Assembly (NCBI RefSeq): GCF_001279005.1
Contig: NZ_LGCN01000062.1
Location: 1 to 60,456, forward strand
Direction of reading: 5' to 3'
Length of the DNA: 60,456 nt
Source of the DNA: Streptomyces caelestis
GTDB taxonomy: Bacteria; Actinomycetota; Actinomycetes; Streptomycetales; Streptomycetaceae
A program made the position numbers and the translations under genes. The notes beneath the pieces are model-generated. The model did no database searches and had not been told where the DNA came from. It saw only the letters and a program-made list of their open reading frames with translations. Shown piece after piece: positions 19,232 through 27,666 of this stretch (its first letter is position 1; every line of letters begins with the position of its first letter).

Positions 19232-20029
19232 CCGGGCGGGGGCCGGGCCCGGCTGGCAGGTGGGGCACCAGTACGTGGGGCGTTCGCGGGAGCCGTCGCC
19301 CTGGTCGGCGAGGCGGACGGGGGTGCGGCAGCGCAGGCAGGGGCGGCGGGCACGGCCGTACACGAACAGGTCCTGGCCGCGGCGGCCCGTGGTGTTGCGG
19401 ACCGGGCGCTCGCGGTTGGACTCCAGCAGCTTCCTGGCGAGCTCCGGCAGCTTCACGGACCGGTCGGCGGGCAGCTCCCCCACGGGGAGCCAGGGGGTGA
19501 CGCCGAGGAGGAAGCAGAGCTCGCTCTTGAAGATGTTGCCGATGCCGGCGAGGTTGCGCTGGTCCAGCAGGGCCTCCCCGAGGGGGCGGGCCGGGTCCTT
19601 CAGGAGGTTGGCCAGCGCCAGGCCGGGGTCCCAGTCCGGGCCGAGGAGGTCGGGGCCGAGATGGCCGACCGCGCGGTCCTCGTCGCTGGTGCGCATCAGT
19701 TCCAGGACGGGGAGCCGGTAGCCGACGACCGTGCGGTCGGCGGTGCCGAGGACGGCGCGGATCTGGTGGGCGGGGCCGCCGTTCCAGCGCTGTCCCGGCG
19801 CGTACACCCGCCAGGAGCCGTCCATCCGCAGGTGCGAGTGCAGCGTCAGGCCGCCTTCGACGCGGGTCAGAAGGTGCTTGCCGCGCGGGGTGACGTCCAG
19901 CACGGTGCGGCCGGTGAGGTCGGCCGTGGCGAACCTCGGCACCCGGAGGTCGCTGCGGGTCAGCACCTTGCCGGCCAGGGCGTCGTGCAGTCGCCGTGCG
20001 GCCTGCCAGACCGTGTCTCCTTCGGGCAT
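19199..20029 (-). CDS. nei: Fpg/Nei-family DNA glycosylase (endonuclease VIII-like)
   Basis: A 276-aa bifunctional base-excision repair glycosylase/AP lyase. It begins MPEGDTVWQAARRL with catalytic Pro1 (after Met removal) and Glu2. It has the conserved beta-hairpin lysine in PRGKHLL, the H2TH domain (LLDQRNLAGIGNIFKSELCFLLG), and ends in a zinc finger with CLRC...CPTC and the motif arginine before it. MPEGDT, rather than MPELPE, places it with Nei, acting on oxidised pyrimidines. It is next to the Lhr helicase in the same direction (61 nt downstream of lhr), suggesting a repair operon. Confidence 0.93.
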   Translation of the reverse strand: MPEGDTVWQAARRLHDALAGKVLTRSDLRVPRFATADLTGRTVLDVTPRGKHLLTRVEGGLTLHSHLRMDGSWRVYAPGQRWNGGPAHQIRAVLGTADRTVVGYRLPVLELMRTSDEDRAVGHLGPDLLGPDWDPGLALANLLKDPARPLGEALLDQRNLAGIGNIFKSELCFLLGVTPWLPVGELPADRSVKLPELARKLLESNRERPVRNTTGRRGQDLFVYGRARRPCLRCRTPVRLADQGDGSRERPTYWCPTCQPGPAPARSSGGLPRTAR

Positions 20030-20090
20030 GCGTCAAGGGTGACACGTCGGGCGTCCGGAACGCTCGGACGGGCGGGGGCCGGCGAACGCG

Positions 20091-23000
20091 TCAGGCGCGC
20101 AGACGCAGGCCTCTGGGCGTGGCGACGAAGCCGACGGTCTCCAGGAGGGCGCCCAGGGGGGACGTCAGCGCCGAGGCGCCGTTGACGCGCTCCACCGTGA
20201 CCGTGCCGAGGGAGCCCGCGCGGGCGGCCGTGGCGAGGGCCTCGGCGGCGGCCGGGAGGCGCGGGTCGTCGGCGGATTCGCCGTCGGGGCCGGCGGGCCA
20301 GGCCAGCAACGTCTTGCCGCCGCGCTCCATGTAGAGCGTCAGCTCGCCGTCCACCAGCACCACCAGCGAGCCCGCCTTGCGACCTGGTTTGTGTCCGGCC
20401 CCGGTCGGCGGCTCGGGCCAGCCCAGGGCGGCACCGTAGGCGTTCGCCGGGTCGGCGGCGGCCAGCACCACGGCGCGTGCGGCACGGTCCGCACCGGTAC
20501 GGCGGCCGGCGAAGGGGTCGTACGCGGGACGCCCGCCGCTTTGCCGGGGCGCGGGGGACTGCGGGGCCAGGTCGCGCGGGGAGACGTAGTCGCCCGGTGA
20601 GGGACGGGGGGACGGCGGGTCGTCCGGGGCGGAGGGGCCGTCGTGGCCCGGAGAGGCTCCGAAGGGGTCCGGCCCGGCGTCGAAGGGGCCGGGCGCGCCC
20701 GGGGCCGGGAGGCCGTCGCCCCGCTCGCGCGCGTTGGCCGCCGCGCGGAGACGGTCCACGGCCCCGTCCATCGCGAACTGGGCGGCGCCCAGCCCCTCCA
20801 CCACGTAGCCGCGCCGTGCCTGACCCGTCTCCTCGAAGGCGGACAGAACGCGGTACACCGCTGAGAAGCCGCCCTCGACGCCCTCCGCGGCGACGGCCCC
20901 CCGGGTCACCACGCCGTGCCGGTCGAGCAGGGTGCGGGCCAGTGCGTGGGCGCGGACCGTGGCGTCGGTGTCCGCGTCCGGAAGCAGGGACCAGCGGCCC
21001 GCGACGGTCGGCGGACCGGTGCGGGAGGCGCTGCGGGCGGCGGCCGTGAGCGAGCCGTAGCGTCCGCGCGGAACGGAGCGTTTCGCGCGGTGGGCGGTGG
21101 AGCCCGCGGTGCGGCCCGATCCCAGCAGGGAGCGCAGGGGCGCGAGCGTGTCGTTGGTCAGCCGCCCGGACCAGGCGAGGTCCCACAGGGCGTCGGCCAG
21201 CTGGGGATCGGTGGCCTCGGGGTGGGTGGTGGCGCGGACCTGGTCGGCGATCTGGCGGAAGAAAAGGCCGTAGCCGCCGGAGAGGGCGTCCAGGACGGAC
21301 CGGTGGAGGGCGGTCGGCTCCAGGGGGTGCGGGGGCGGCAGGAGCAGCGGGGCCGCGTCCGCGAGGTAGAGGGAGATCCAGCCGTCCTTCCCGGGGAGCG
21401 AACCGGCGCTGGCCCACACCACCTCCCCGGTGGCCGTCAGCTCGTCCAGCATCGCGGGGACGTAGTCCCTCACCCTGGACGGCAGGACCAGCTTCTCCAG
21501 GGCGGACGCGGGCACCGAGGCGCCCTGCAGCTGCTCGATCGCGCGCACCAGGCCGTCGACGCCGCGCAGGGAGTGTCCCTTGCCGACGTGCTGCCACTGG
21601 GGGAGGAACTGGGCGAGCGCGGGCGGCGGCACCGGCTCCAGTTCGTGCCGCAGCGCGGCCAGGGAGCGGCGGCGCAGCCGGCGCAGTACGGTCGCGTCGC
21701 ACCACTCCTGTCCGATGCCGGCCGGGTGGAACTCGCCCTGGACGACCCTGCCCGCCGACGAGAGCCGTCGCAGGGCGCCCTCGGTGACCGCCACGCCCAG
21801 GCCGAAGCGGGCCGCCGCCGTCGCCGACGTGAACGGGCCGTGCGTGCGCGCGTACCGCGCGAGGAGGTCGCCGAGGGGGTCCTTGACGGGCTCGGTGAAC
21901 GCCTCCGGCACGCCGACCGGCAGCGCCGTGCCCAGCGCGTCGCGCAGCCGGCCGGCGTCCTCGATCGCCGCCCAGTGGTCGGCGCCGGCCACCCGCACCC
22001 GGATGGCGCGCCGCGCGGAGGCGAGCTCCCGCGCCCACTGCGGCTCGGCGCCGCGCTCGGCGAGTTCGGCGTCGGTGAGCGGACCGAGCAGCCGCAGCAG
22101 GTCGGCCACGCCCTCCGCGTCCTTGACGCGCCGGTCCTCGGTGAGCCACCGCAGCTCGCGCTCCAGCTCGGTCAGCACCTCGGCGTCGAGCAGTTCGCGC
22201 AGCTCCGCCTGGCCGAGCAGCTCGGCCAGCAGCCGCGAGTCCAGCGACAGGGCGGCGGCGCGGCGCTCGGCGAGCGGGGAGTCGCCCTCGTACAGGAACT
22301 GGGCGACGTATCCGAAGAGGAGGGAACGGGCGAAGGGGGAAGGTTCGGGGGTGGTGACCTCGACCAGGCGCACCTTGCGCGCCTCCAGGTCGCCCATCAG
22401 CTCGACGAGTCCGGGTACGTCGAAGACGTCCTGGAGGCATTCGCGGACGGCCTCGAGGACGATCGGGAACGAGCCGAACTCCCCGGCCACCTGGAGCAGC
22501 TGGGAGGCGCGCTGACGCTGCTGCCACAGCGGCGTGCGCCGGCCGGGGCTGCGGCGCGGCAGCAGCAGCGCGCGGGCGGCGCACTCACGGAACCGGGAGG
22601 CGAACAGGGCCGAGCCGCCGACCTGGTCGGTGACGACCTGGTCGACCTCGCCCTTGTCGAAGACGACGTCGGCCGCGCCCACGGGGGCCTGGTCCGCGTC
22701 GTACTCCGGGCCGGTCCTCACCGGCTCCTGGTCGAGGAGGTCGAGGCCCATCAGGTCGGCGTCCGGCAGGCGCAGCACGATGCCGTCGTCGGCGTGCATC
22801 ACCTGTGCGTCCATGCCGTACCGCTCGGAGAGGCGGGCGCCGAGCGCGAGCGCCCACGGGGCGTGCACCTGGGCGCCGAACGGGGAGTGCACGACGACCC
22901 GCCAGTCGCCCAGTTCGTCGCGGAAGCGCTCCACGACGATGGTGCGGTCGTCGGGGACGTGGCCGCAGGCCTCGCGCTGTTCGTCGAGGTAGGACAGCAC

Positions 23001-24962
23001 GTTGTCCGCGGCCCAGGCGTCGAGGCCCGCGGTGCGGAGCCGCAGCCGGGCGTCGTCCCGGGACAGCGAGCCCACCTCGCGCAGGAACGCGCCCACCGCG
23101 CGGCCCAGCTCCAGCGGGCGGCCCAGCTGGTCGCCCTTCCAGAACGGCAGCCGGCCCGGCACGCCCGGCGCCGGGGAGACCAGGACCCGGTCGCGCGTGA
23201 TGTCCTCGATGCGCCAGGAGCTGGTGCCGAGGGTGAAGACGTCGCCCACGCGGGACTCGTAGACCATCTCCTCGTCCAGCTCGCCGACCCGTCCGCCGCC
23301 CTTCTTGGGGTCGGCGCCCGCCAGGAACACCCCGAAGAGGCCGCGGTCGGGGATCGTGCCCCCGGAGGTGACGGCCAGGCGCTGGGCGCCCGGGCGGCCG
23401 GTGATCTCGCCCGTGACCCGGTCCCACACCACGCGCGGGCGCAGCTCCGCGAACGCGTCGGAGGGGTAGCGGCCGGCGAGCATGTCCAGGACGCCCGTGA
23501 AGGCGGACTCGGGCAGGGAGGCGAAGGGCGCCGCGCGGCGGACCGCGGCGAGCAGGTCGTCGAGCTGCCAGGTGTCCATGGCCGTCATGGCGACGAGCTG
23601 CTGGGCCAGGACGTCGAGGGGGTTGGCGGGGACCCTCAGGGACTCGATCGCCCCGGTGCGCATCCGCTCGGTGACCACGGCCGCCTGCACCAGGTCGCCC
23701 CGGTACTTCGGGAACACCACGCCCGTGGAGACCGCGCCCACCTGGTGTCCCGCGCGGCCGACGCGCTGGAGACCGGAGGCGACGGACGGCGGTGACTCGA
23801 CCTGCACCACCAGGTCGACGGCGCCCATGTCGATGCCCAGCTCCAGGCTGGAGGTGGCGACCACCGCGGGCAGCCGGCCCGCCTTGAGGTCCTCCTCGAC
23901 CAGGGCGCGCTGCTCCTTGGACACCGAGCCGTGGTGGGCGCGCGCGATGACCGAGGGTGCGCCCTGGGCGGCCCCGGAGCCGCCCATCAGCTCGGCGGGG
24001 GAGTGGTGCTCGGCCAGGGGCTCGCCGGTGGCCCGCTCGTAGGCGATCTCGTTGAGCCGGTTGCACAGCCGCTCGGCGAGGCGGCGGGAGTTCGCGAACA
24101 CGATGGTCGAGCGGTGCGACTGCACCAGGTCGGTGATCCGCTCCTCGACGTGCGGCCAGATCGACGGGCGCTCGGCGCCCTCCGAGCCGTCGGCGACCGG
24201 GGAACCGCCCAGCTCGCCCAGGTCCTCGACCGGCACCACCACGGAGAGGTCGAACTCCTTGCCGGACTCCGGCTGCACGATCTCCACCTTGCGGCGCGGG
24301 GAGAGGAAGCGGGCGACCTCGTCGACCGGGCGCACCGTCGCCGACAGGCCGATGCGGCGGGCCGGGCGGGGCAGCAGCTCGTCCAGCCGCTCCAGGGTGA
24401 GCGCGAGGTGCGCGCCGCGCTTGGTGCCGGCGACCGCGTGCACCTCGTCCAGGATGACCGTCTCCACGCCCGTCAGCGCCTCGCGCGTGGCGGACGTCAG
24501 CATCAGGAACAGGGACTCGGGCGTGGTGATCAGGATGTCCGGCGGCCGGGTGGCCAGGGCGCGGCGCTCGGCGGGCGGGGTGTCGCCGGAGCGGATGCCG
24601 ACCTTCACCTCGGGTTCGGGCAGTCCCAGGCGCACGGACTCCTGGCGAATGCCGGTCAGAGGGCTGCGGAGGTTGCGCTCGACGTCGACGGCCAGCGCCT
24701 TCAGCGGCGAGACGTACAGCACGCGGCAGCGCTTCCTGGGGTCGGCGGGCGGCGGCGCGGAGGCCAGCTGGTCCAGGGCGGCGAGGAAGGCGGCCAGGGT
24801 CTTCCCGGAACCGGTGGGGGCGACCACCAGCACGTCCGAACCCTCCCCGATGGCCCGCCACGCTCCGGCCTGGGCGGCGGTGGGCGCGGAGAACGCCCCC
24901 GTGAACCAGCCGCGGGTCGCGGGGGAGAAGCCGTCCAGGGCTCGGTGCGGATCGCTGACCAT
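20091..24962 (-). CDS. lhr: Lhr-type ATP-dependent helicase
   Basis: A 1623-aa superfamily 2 helicase of the Lhr (large helicase-related) family, implicated in DNA-damage responses in mycobacteria. Walker A is APTGSGKT (Lys54), the DEVH box is ILDEVHAV, and motif VI is QRVGRAGHQ in the second RecA-like domain. Winged-helix and beta-barrel domains and the long C-terminal domain typical of actinobacterial Lhr follow. A Pro/Gly-rich insertion of about 80 residues (20520-20720) interrupts the C-terminal domain. The start MVSDPHRALDGFSP (24962) is chosen because upstream in-frame sequence is antisense to the AraC gene and unconserved. It shares its start region divergently with the AraC gene, separated by 79 bp. 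Nei lies downstream in the same direction. Confidence 0.93.
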   Translation of the reverse strand: MVSDPHRALDGFSPATRGWFTGAFSAPTAAQAGAWRAIGEGSDVLVVAPTGSGKTLAAFLAALDQLASAPPPADPRKRCRVLYVSPLKALAVDVERNLRSPLTGIRQESVRLGLPEPEVKVGIRSGDTPPAERRALATRPPDILITTPESLFLMLTSATREALTGVETVILDEVHAVAGTKRGAHLALTLERLDELLPRPARRIGLSATVRPVDEVARFLSPRRKVEIVQPESGKEFDLSVVVPVEDLGELGGSPVADGSEGAERPSIWPHVEERITDLVQSHRSTIVFANSRRLAERLCNRLNEIAYERATGEPLAEHHSPAELMGGSGAAQGAPSVIARAHHGSVSKEQRALVEEDLKAGRLPAVVATSSLELGIDMGAVDLVVQVESPPSVASGLQRVGRAGHQVGAVSTGVVFPKYRGDLVQAAVVTERMRTGAIESLRVPANPLDVLAQQLVAMTAMDTWQLDDLLAAVRRAAPFASLPESAFTGVLDMLAGRYPSDAFAELRPRVVWDRVTGEITGRPGAQRLAVTSGGTIPDRGLFGVFLAGADPKKGGGRVGELDEEMVYESRVGDVFTLGTSSWRIEDITRDRVLVSPAPGVPGRLPFWKGDQLGRPLELGRAVGAFLREVGSLSRDDARLRLRTAGLDAWAADNVLSYLDEQREACGHVPDDRTIVVERFRDELGDWRVVVHSPFGAQVHAPWALALGARLSERYGMDAQVMHADDGIVLRLPDADLMGLDLLDQEPVRTGPEYDADQAPVGAADVVFDKGEVDQVVTDQVGGSALFASRFRECAARALLLPRRSPGRRTPLWQQRQRASQLLQVAGEFGSFPIVLEAVRECLQDVFDVPGLVELMGDLEARKVRLVEVTTPEPSPFARSLLFGYVAQFLYEGDSPLAERRAAALSLDSRLLAELLGQAELRELLDAEVLTELERELRWLTEDRRVKDAEGVADLLRLLGPLTDAELAERGAEPQWARELASARRAIRVRVAGADHWAAIEDAGRLRDALGTALPVGVPEAFTEPVKDPLGDLLARYARTHGPFTSATAAARFGLGVAVTEGALRRLSSAGRVVQGEFHPAGIGQEWCDATVLRRLRRRSLAALRHELEPVPPPALAQFLPQWQHVGKGHSLRGVDGLVRAIEQLQGASVPASALEKLVLPSRVRDYVPAMLDELTATGEVVWASAGSLPGKDGWISLYLADAAPLLLPPPHPLEPTALHRSVLDALSGGYGLFFRQIADQVRATTHPEATDPQLADALWDLAWSGRLTNDTLAPLRSLLGSGRTAGSTAHRAKRSVPRGRYGSLTAAARSASRTGPPTVAGRWSLLPDADTDATVRAHALARTLLDRHGVVTRGAVAAEGVEGGFSAVYRVLSAFEETGQARRGYVVEGLGAAQFAMDGAVDRLRAAANARERGDGLPAPGAPGPFDAGPDPFGASPGHDGPSAPDDPPSPRPSPGDYVSPRDLAPQSPAPRQSGGRPAYDPFAGRRTGADRAARAVVLAAADPANAYGAALGWPEPPTGAGHKPGRKAGSLVVLVDGELTLYMERGGKTLLAWPAGPDGESADDPRLPAAAEALATAARAGSLGTVTVERVNGASALTSPLGALLETVGFVATPRGLRLRA

Positions 24963-25041
24963 GCGTCCATCGTGCACCCGGCCACTGACAATCGGGCCGG
25001 GGGCCGGACCGGCGCAGTCGGGGCCGCGTGACAATGGCCGT

Positions 25042-26040
25042 ATGGCGGAATCACGCGAGGAGCGGGCGCGGCACTGGCGGTACGACGAACTGCCCGGTGT
25101 CGATCTGCTGCGTGCCCGGTACATACGGAAGACGTTCGTCCGGCACACCCACGAGCACTTCGTGATCGCCGCCATCGCCGACGGCGTGGAGGTCTTCCAC
25201 CACGGCGGCGGCGACCAGTACGCGGGGGCCGGGGCCCTCGCCCTGGTGAACCCGGACACCCCGCACACCGGCCGGGCGGGCGTTCCCGAGGGCTGGCGGT
25301 ACGGGGCGGTGTACCCGTCGCCCGAGGTGGTGGCCGCCATCGCCGCCGAGACCACCGCGCTGCGCGGCACACCGGGGTTCGTGACGCCGGTGTTCGACGA
25401 TCCGTACGCCGTCCGTCTGGTGCACCAGGTGCTGCGGGCCACCGACGAGGGCAACGCGCTTGCCGCCGACACCCTGCTCCGGGTCGCGGTGACCCGGCTG
25501 CTGCGGCTGAACGGAGGGACGCTGCCGCGGCGCGAGGTGCGCACCGCGGGGGCCCGGATCGCCACGCGCGCGCGTGCCGTGCTGGAGGACCGGATGGCCG
25601 ACCCGCCGACCCTGGAGCGGCTGGCCGGTGAGCTGGGCACCGGTCCGTTCGCGCTGCTGCGCGCCTTCCGGGACACCTACGGGATGCCGCCGCACACCTG
25701 GCTCACCGACGCGCGCGTACGGCGGGCACGGCGGCTGCTGGACGCGGGCACGGCGCCGTCGGAGGCGGCCCTCGCGGTGGGGTTCACCGACCAGCCGCAC
25801 CTGAACCGGCACTTCAGCCGGATCGTCGGTGTGCCCCCGGGCGCCTACCAGCGCGAGCGCAAGAACGTACAAGACGCGCGCGGCGGTCCGCCCGTACCGT
25901 CCGGGGCGTGGCAGTGGAACGGACGGAAACGCTCACAGACGTACGGGACGACGGAGGAGGAAAGCCGGACGGCGCCGTCGTACGGGACGCCCTCGGCGTC
26001 GGGGTCGCCGTCGGACTCTCCGGGTTCGCCTTCGGCGTGA
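25042..26040 (+). CDS. AraC-family regulator, frame runs into azlC
   Basis: A 332-aa protein. The N-terminal cupin (HTHEHFVIAAIADGVEVFHHGGG...ALALVNPDTPHTG) is followed by an AraC double HTH (residues about 185-275: LERLAGELGTGPFALLRAFRDTYGMPPHTWLTDARVRRARRLL...GFTDQPHLNRHFSRIVGVPPGAYQ). The family normally ends soon after GAYQRER. Here no stop codon occurs until 26040, so the last 45 residues, Ser/Pro-rich and unconserved, are read through the first 133 nt of azlC in another frame. It probably regulates azlCD, which is a typical arrangement for AraC-AzlC-AzlD. Start ATG 25042 lies 79 bp from the divergent lhr gene. Confidence 0.88.
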   Translation: MAESREERARHWRYDELPGVDLLRARYIRKTFVRHTHEHFVIAAIADGVEVFHHGGGDQYAGAGALALVNPDTPHTGRAGVPEGWRYGAVYPSPEVVAAIAAETTALRGTPGFVTPVFDDPYAVRLVHQVLRATDEGNALAADTLLRVAVTRLLRLNGGTLPRREVRTAGARIATRARAVLEDRMADPPTLERLAGELGTGPFALLRAFRDTYGMPPHTWLTDARVRRARRLLDAGTAPSEAALAVGFTDQPHLNRHFSRIVGVPPGAYQRERKNVQDARGGPPVPSGAWQWNGRKRSQTYGTTEEESRTAPSYGTPSASGSPSDSPGSPSA

Positions 26041-26657
26041 CCTCGGCGGGCAGCGGGCTCACCCTGCTCCAGACCTGCGCGCTCAGCCTGCTGGTGTTCA
26101 CCGGCGCCTCCCAGTTCGCCCTGGTGGGGGCGCTGGCGGCGGGGGGAGGGCCCTTCACGGCCGCCGCGGGGGCGTTCTTCCTGGGGGTGCGCAACGCGTT
26201 CTACGGGCTGCGGCTGTCGCAGTTGCTGGCGCTGCCCCGCGCGGTGCGGCCGTTCGCCGCCCAGTGGGTGATCGACGAGACGACCGCCGTCTCGCTCGCC
26301 CAGCCCGGCCGGCGCGGCGCGCGCATCGGTTTCGTGGTGACCGGGCTCAGCCTGTACGTCCTGTGGAACCTCACCACGCTGCTCGGCGCACTGGGCGCCG
26401 AGGCCATCGGGGACACCGACGCGTGGGGACTGGACGCGGCCGGCCCCGCGGTCTTCCTGGCGCTCCTCGCGCCGATGCTGCGCACCGGCGCCGAGCGGAC
26501 CGTCGCCGGGGTCGCCGTCCTCCTGGGGCTGGGTCTGCTGCCCGTGCTGCCGGCCGGAGTGCCGGTCCTGGTGGCCGCGCTCGCGGCGCCGGCCGTCCTG
26601 TGGGCGCGGGGTCGGAAGAGCGCCTCGCGCGGTGACACGGCGGAGGAGGACCGTTGA
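25908..26657 (+). CDS. azlC: AzlC-family branched-chain amino acid exporter, large subunit
   Basis: A 249-aa membrane protein of the AzlC (YgaZ) family, which with AzlD exports branched-chain amino acids. It has about 6-8 hydrophobic segments and family motifs VTSAGSGLTLLQTCALSLLVFTGASQFALVG, FFLGVRNAFYGLRLS and QWVIDETTAVSL. The GTG start at 25908 (VAVERTE) lies within the AraC reading frame; an alternative GTG sits two codons downstream. Its stop overlaps the azlD start (TTGA). The upstream overlapping AraC gene is the probable local regulator. Confidence 0.9.
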   Translation: MAVERTETLTDVRDDGGGKPDGAVVRDALGVGVAVGLSGFAFGVTSAGSGLTLLQTCALSLLVFTGASQFALVGALAAGGGPFTAAAGAFFLGVRNAFYGLRLSQLLALPRAVRPFAAQWVIDETTAVSLAQPGRRGARIGFVVTGLSLYVLWNLTTLLGALGAEAIGDTDAWGLDAAGPAVFLALLAPMLRTGAERTVAGVAVLLGLGLLPVLPAGVPVLVAALAAPAVLWARGRKSASRGDTAEEDR

Positions 26658-26962
26658 ACATCTGGATCGCGATCGGCGTGACCGCTTTCGGCTGCTACGC
26701 CGTCAAGCTCGTGGGGCTGATGGTGCCCGCCGGGGTCCTGGAACGGCCCCTCGTGCGGCGTCTCGCCGCGCTCCTCCCGGTCGCCCTGCTGGCCGCCCTG
26801 ACGGCCCAGCAGACCTTCTCCGACGGCCAGACCCTGGTCCTGGACGCCCGTGCGGCCGGGGTGGCGGCCGCCGCCGTGGCGCTGATCCTGCGCGCCCCGT
26901 TCCTGCTCGTCGTCGGAGCGGCCGTCGTGGTGACGGCGGGGGTGCGGGCGCTGGGCGGGTGA
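26654..26962 (+). CDS. azlD: AzlD-family branched-chain amino acid exporter, small subunit
   Basis: A 102-aa hydrophobic protein with three to four spans (MNIWIAIGVTAFGCYAVKLVGLMVPAGVLERPLVRRLAALLPVALLAALTAQQT...), typical of AzlD/YgaH. The start codon is TTG at 26654, decided by the GGAGGAGG ribosome site 5 nt upstream and the TTGA overlap with the azlC stop. Such a start is rare in this window. It is the small partner of AzlC. Confidence 0.88.
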   Translation: MNIWIAIGVTAFGCYAVKLVGLMVPAGVLERPLVRRLAALLPVALLAALTAQQTFSDGQTLVLDARAAGVAAAAVALILRAPFLLVVGAAVVVTAGVRALGG

Positions 26963-26989
26963 CCGGGAGCGGATTCCGCTTACCCGCGC

Positions 26990-27165
26990 TTGCGGGGTGC
27001 CTCCCCCGCGCTCGGCTTCTCCCCCCGCTCGGCTTCTCCCCCACTCTCGGCTTCGCTCGAGCGGGGGGACCCCCATGAGCGGGGGGACCCCCATCGCCCT
27101 GGGGGTGCCTCCCAGGCCCTCAAGGCGCTGGGGGGAGGCACGACCGCCCGCAGCTGCGGTCGTCA
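26990..27165. repeat. GC-rich palindromic intergenic repeat cluster
   Basis: Several short modules repeat here: GCTCGGCTTCTCCCCC twice from 27010, GAGCGGGGGGACCCCCAT twice around 27058-27092, and GGTGCCTCCC at about 26997 and 27105 with its complement GGGAGGCAC at 27132. A hairpin ACGACCGC/GCGGTCGT closes it (27140-27163). The modules are mutually complementary, so the region can fold into alternative large hairpins. Very similar units are scattered between Streptomyces genes (recalled). It may act as terminator of azlCD. Confidence 0.7.
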
Positions 27166-27395
27166 CGCCGTCCGCTCAGTCGGGCGGTGCGGCCGTGCGC
27201 CATCGAGGTGCGCGGGGACTCGATCGTCACCGTGGGCGGGCCTCCACCGGTGCCGCCGCCCCGGAAGCGGCGGGCGAAGAAATGCTGCTCGAGCACCCGC
27301 GCGGTGAGCCGGACGAACCGCTCCGCCCGTGCGAGCGGGGGCAGCGGGCGGAGAGCGGCGCCGGCAGGCCGCCCCGGCTCGGAGCCACCCCCGCA
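27120..27395 (-). pseudogene. Coding-like fragment without a start, possible gene remnant
   Basis: On the minus strand an open frame with strong G/C third positions reads ...ARAERFVRLTARVLEQHFFARRF, then RGGGTGG and TVTIESPRTSMAHGRTARL, ending at TGA 27122-27120. No plausible in-frame start with a ribosome site exists upstream. RFVxLTARVLEQxxFAxxF resembles, from memory, the N terminus of a roughly 340-aa actinobacterial hypothetical protein. If so this is a decayed 5' fragment. It lies between azlD and the DUF3046 gene. Function unknown; identification tentative. Confidence 0.3.
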
Positions 27396-27412
27396 GGCGG
27401 GATACTGGGCGC

Positions 27413-27607
27413 ATGCGGTTGACGGTTTTCTGGGAGCGGATGGCGGAGTGCTTCGGCGCGGGCTATGCCGACACCTTCGCGCGCGACCATGTCATGTCCG
27501 AGCTCGGCGGGCGCACCGTGCACGAGGCGCTGGCGGCCGGCTGGAACGTCAAGGACGTCTGGCAGGTGGTCTGCGCGGTCATGGACGTTCCCGCGGAGAA
27601 GCGCTGA
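27413..27607 (+). CDS. DUF3046 family protein
   Basis: A 64-aa protein starting MRLTVFWERMAECFGAGYADTFARDHVMSELGGRTVHEALAAGWNVKDVWQVVCAVMDVP, a clear DUF3046 member of full length. The family is small, acidic, cytosolic and restricted to actinobacteria, and it is regularly found just upstream of recA/recX. Function unknown. ATG 27413 is chosen as the conserved MRLTxFW start. It lies 59 bp before the AI-2E permease gene in the same direction. Confidence 0.9.
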   Translation: MRLTVFWERMAECFGAGYADTFARDHVMSELGGRTVHEALAAGWNVKDVWQVVCAVMDVPAEKR

Positions 27608-27666
27608 TCGTCACAGAGGGCGCAGGGGAGCGCATGGGCACGGCCGGCGTGGGCGAGACTTGATCC

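Noticed and set aside
19960..22584. Long alternative-frame ORFs within lhr on both strands
   Set aside because: They are Arg/Ala/Gly-rich shadows of the Lhr frame, which has all helicase motifs.
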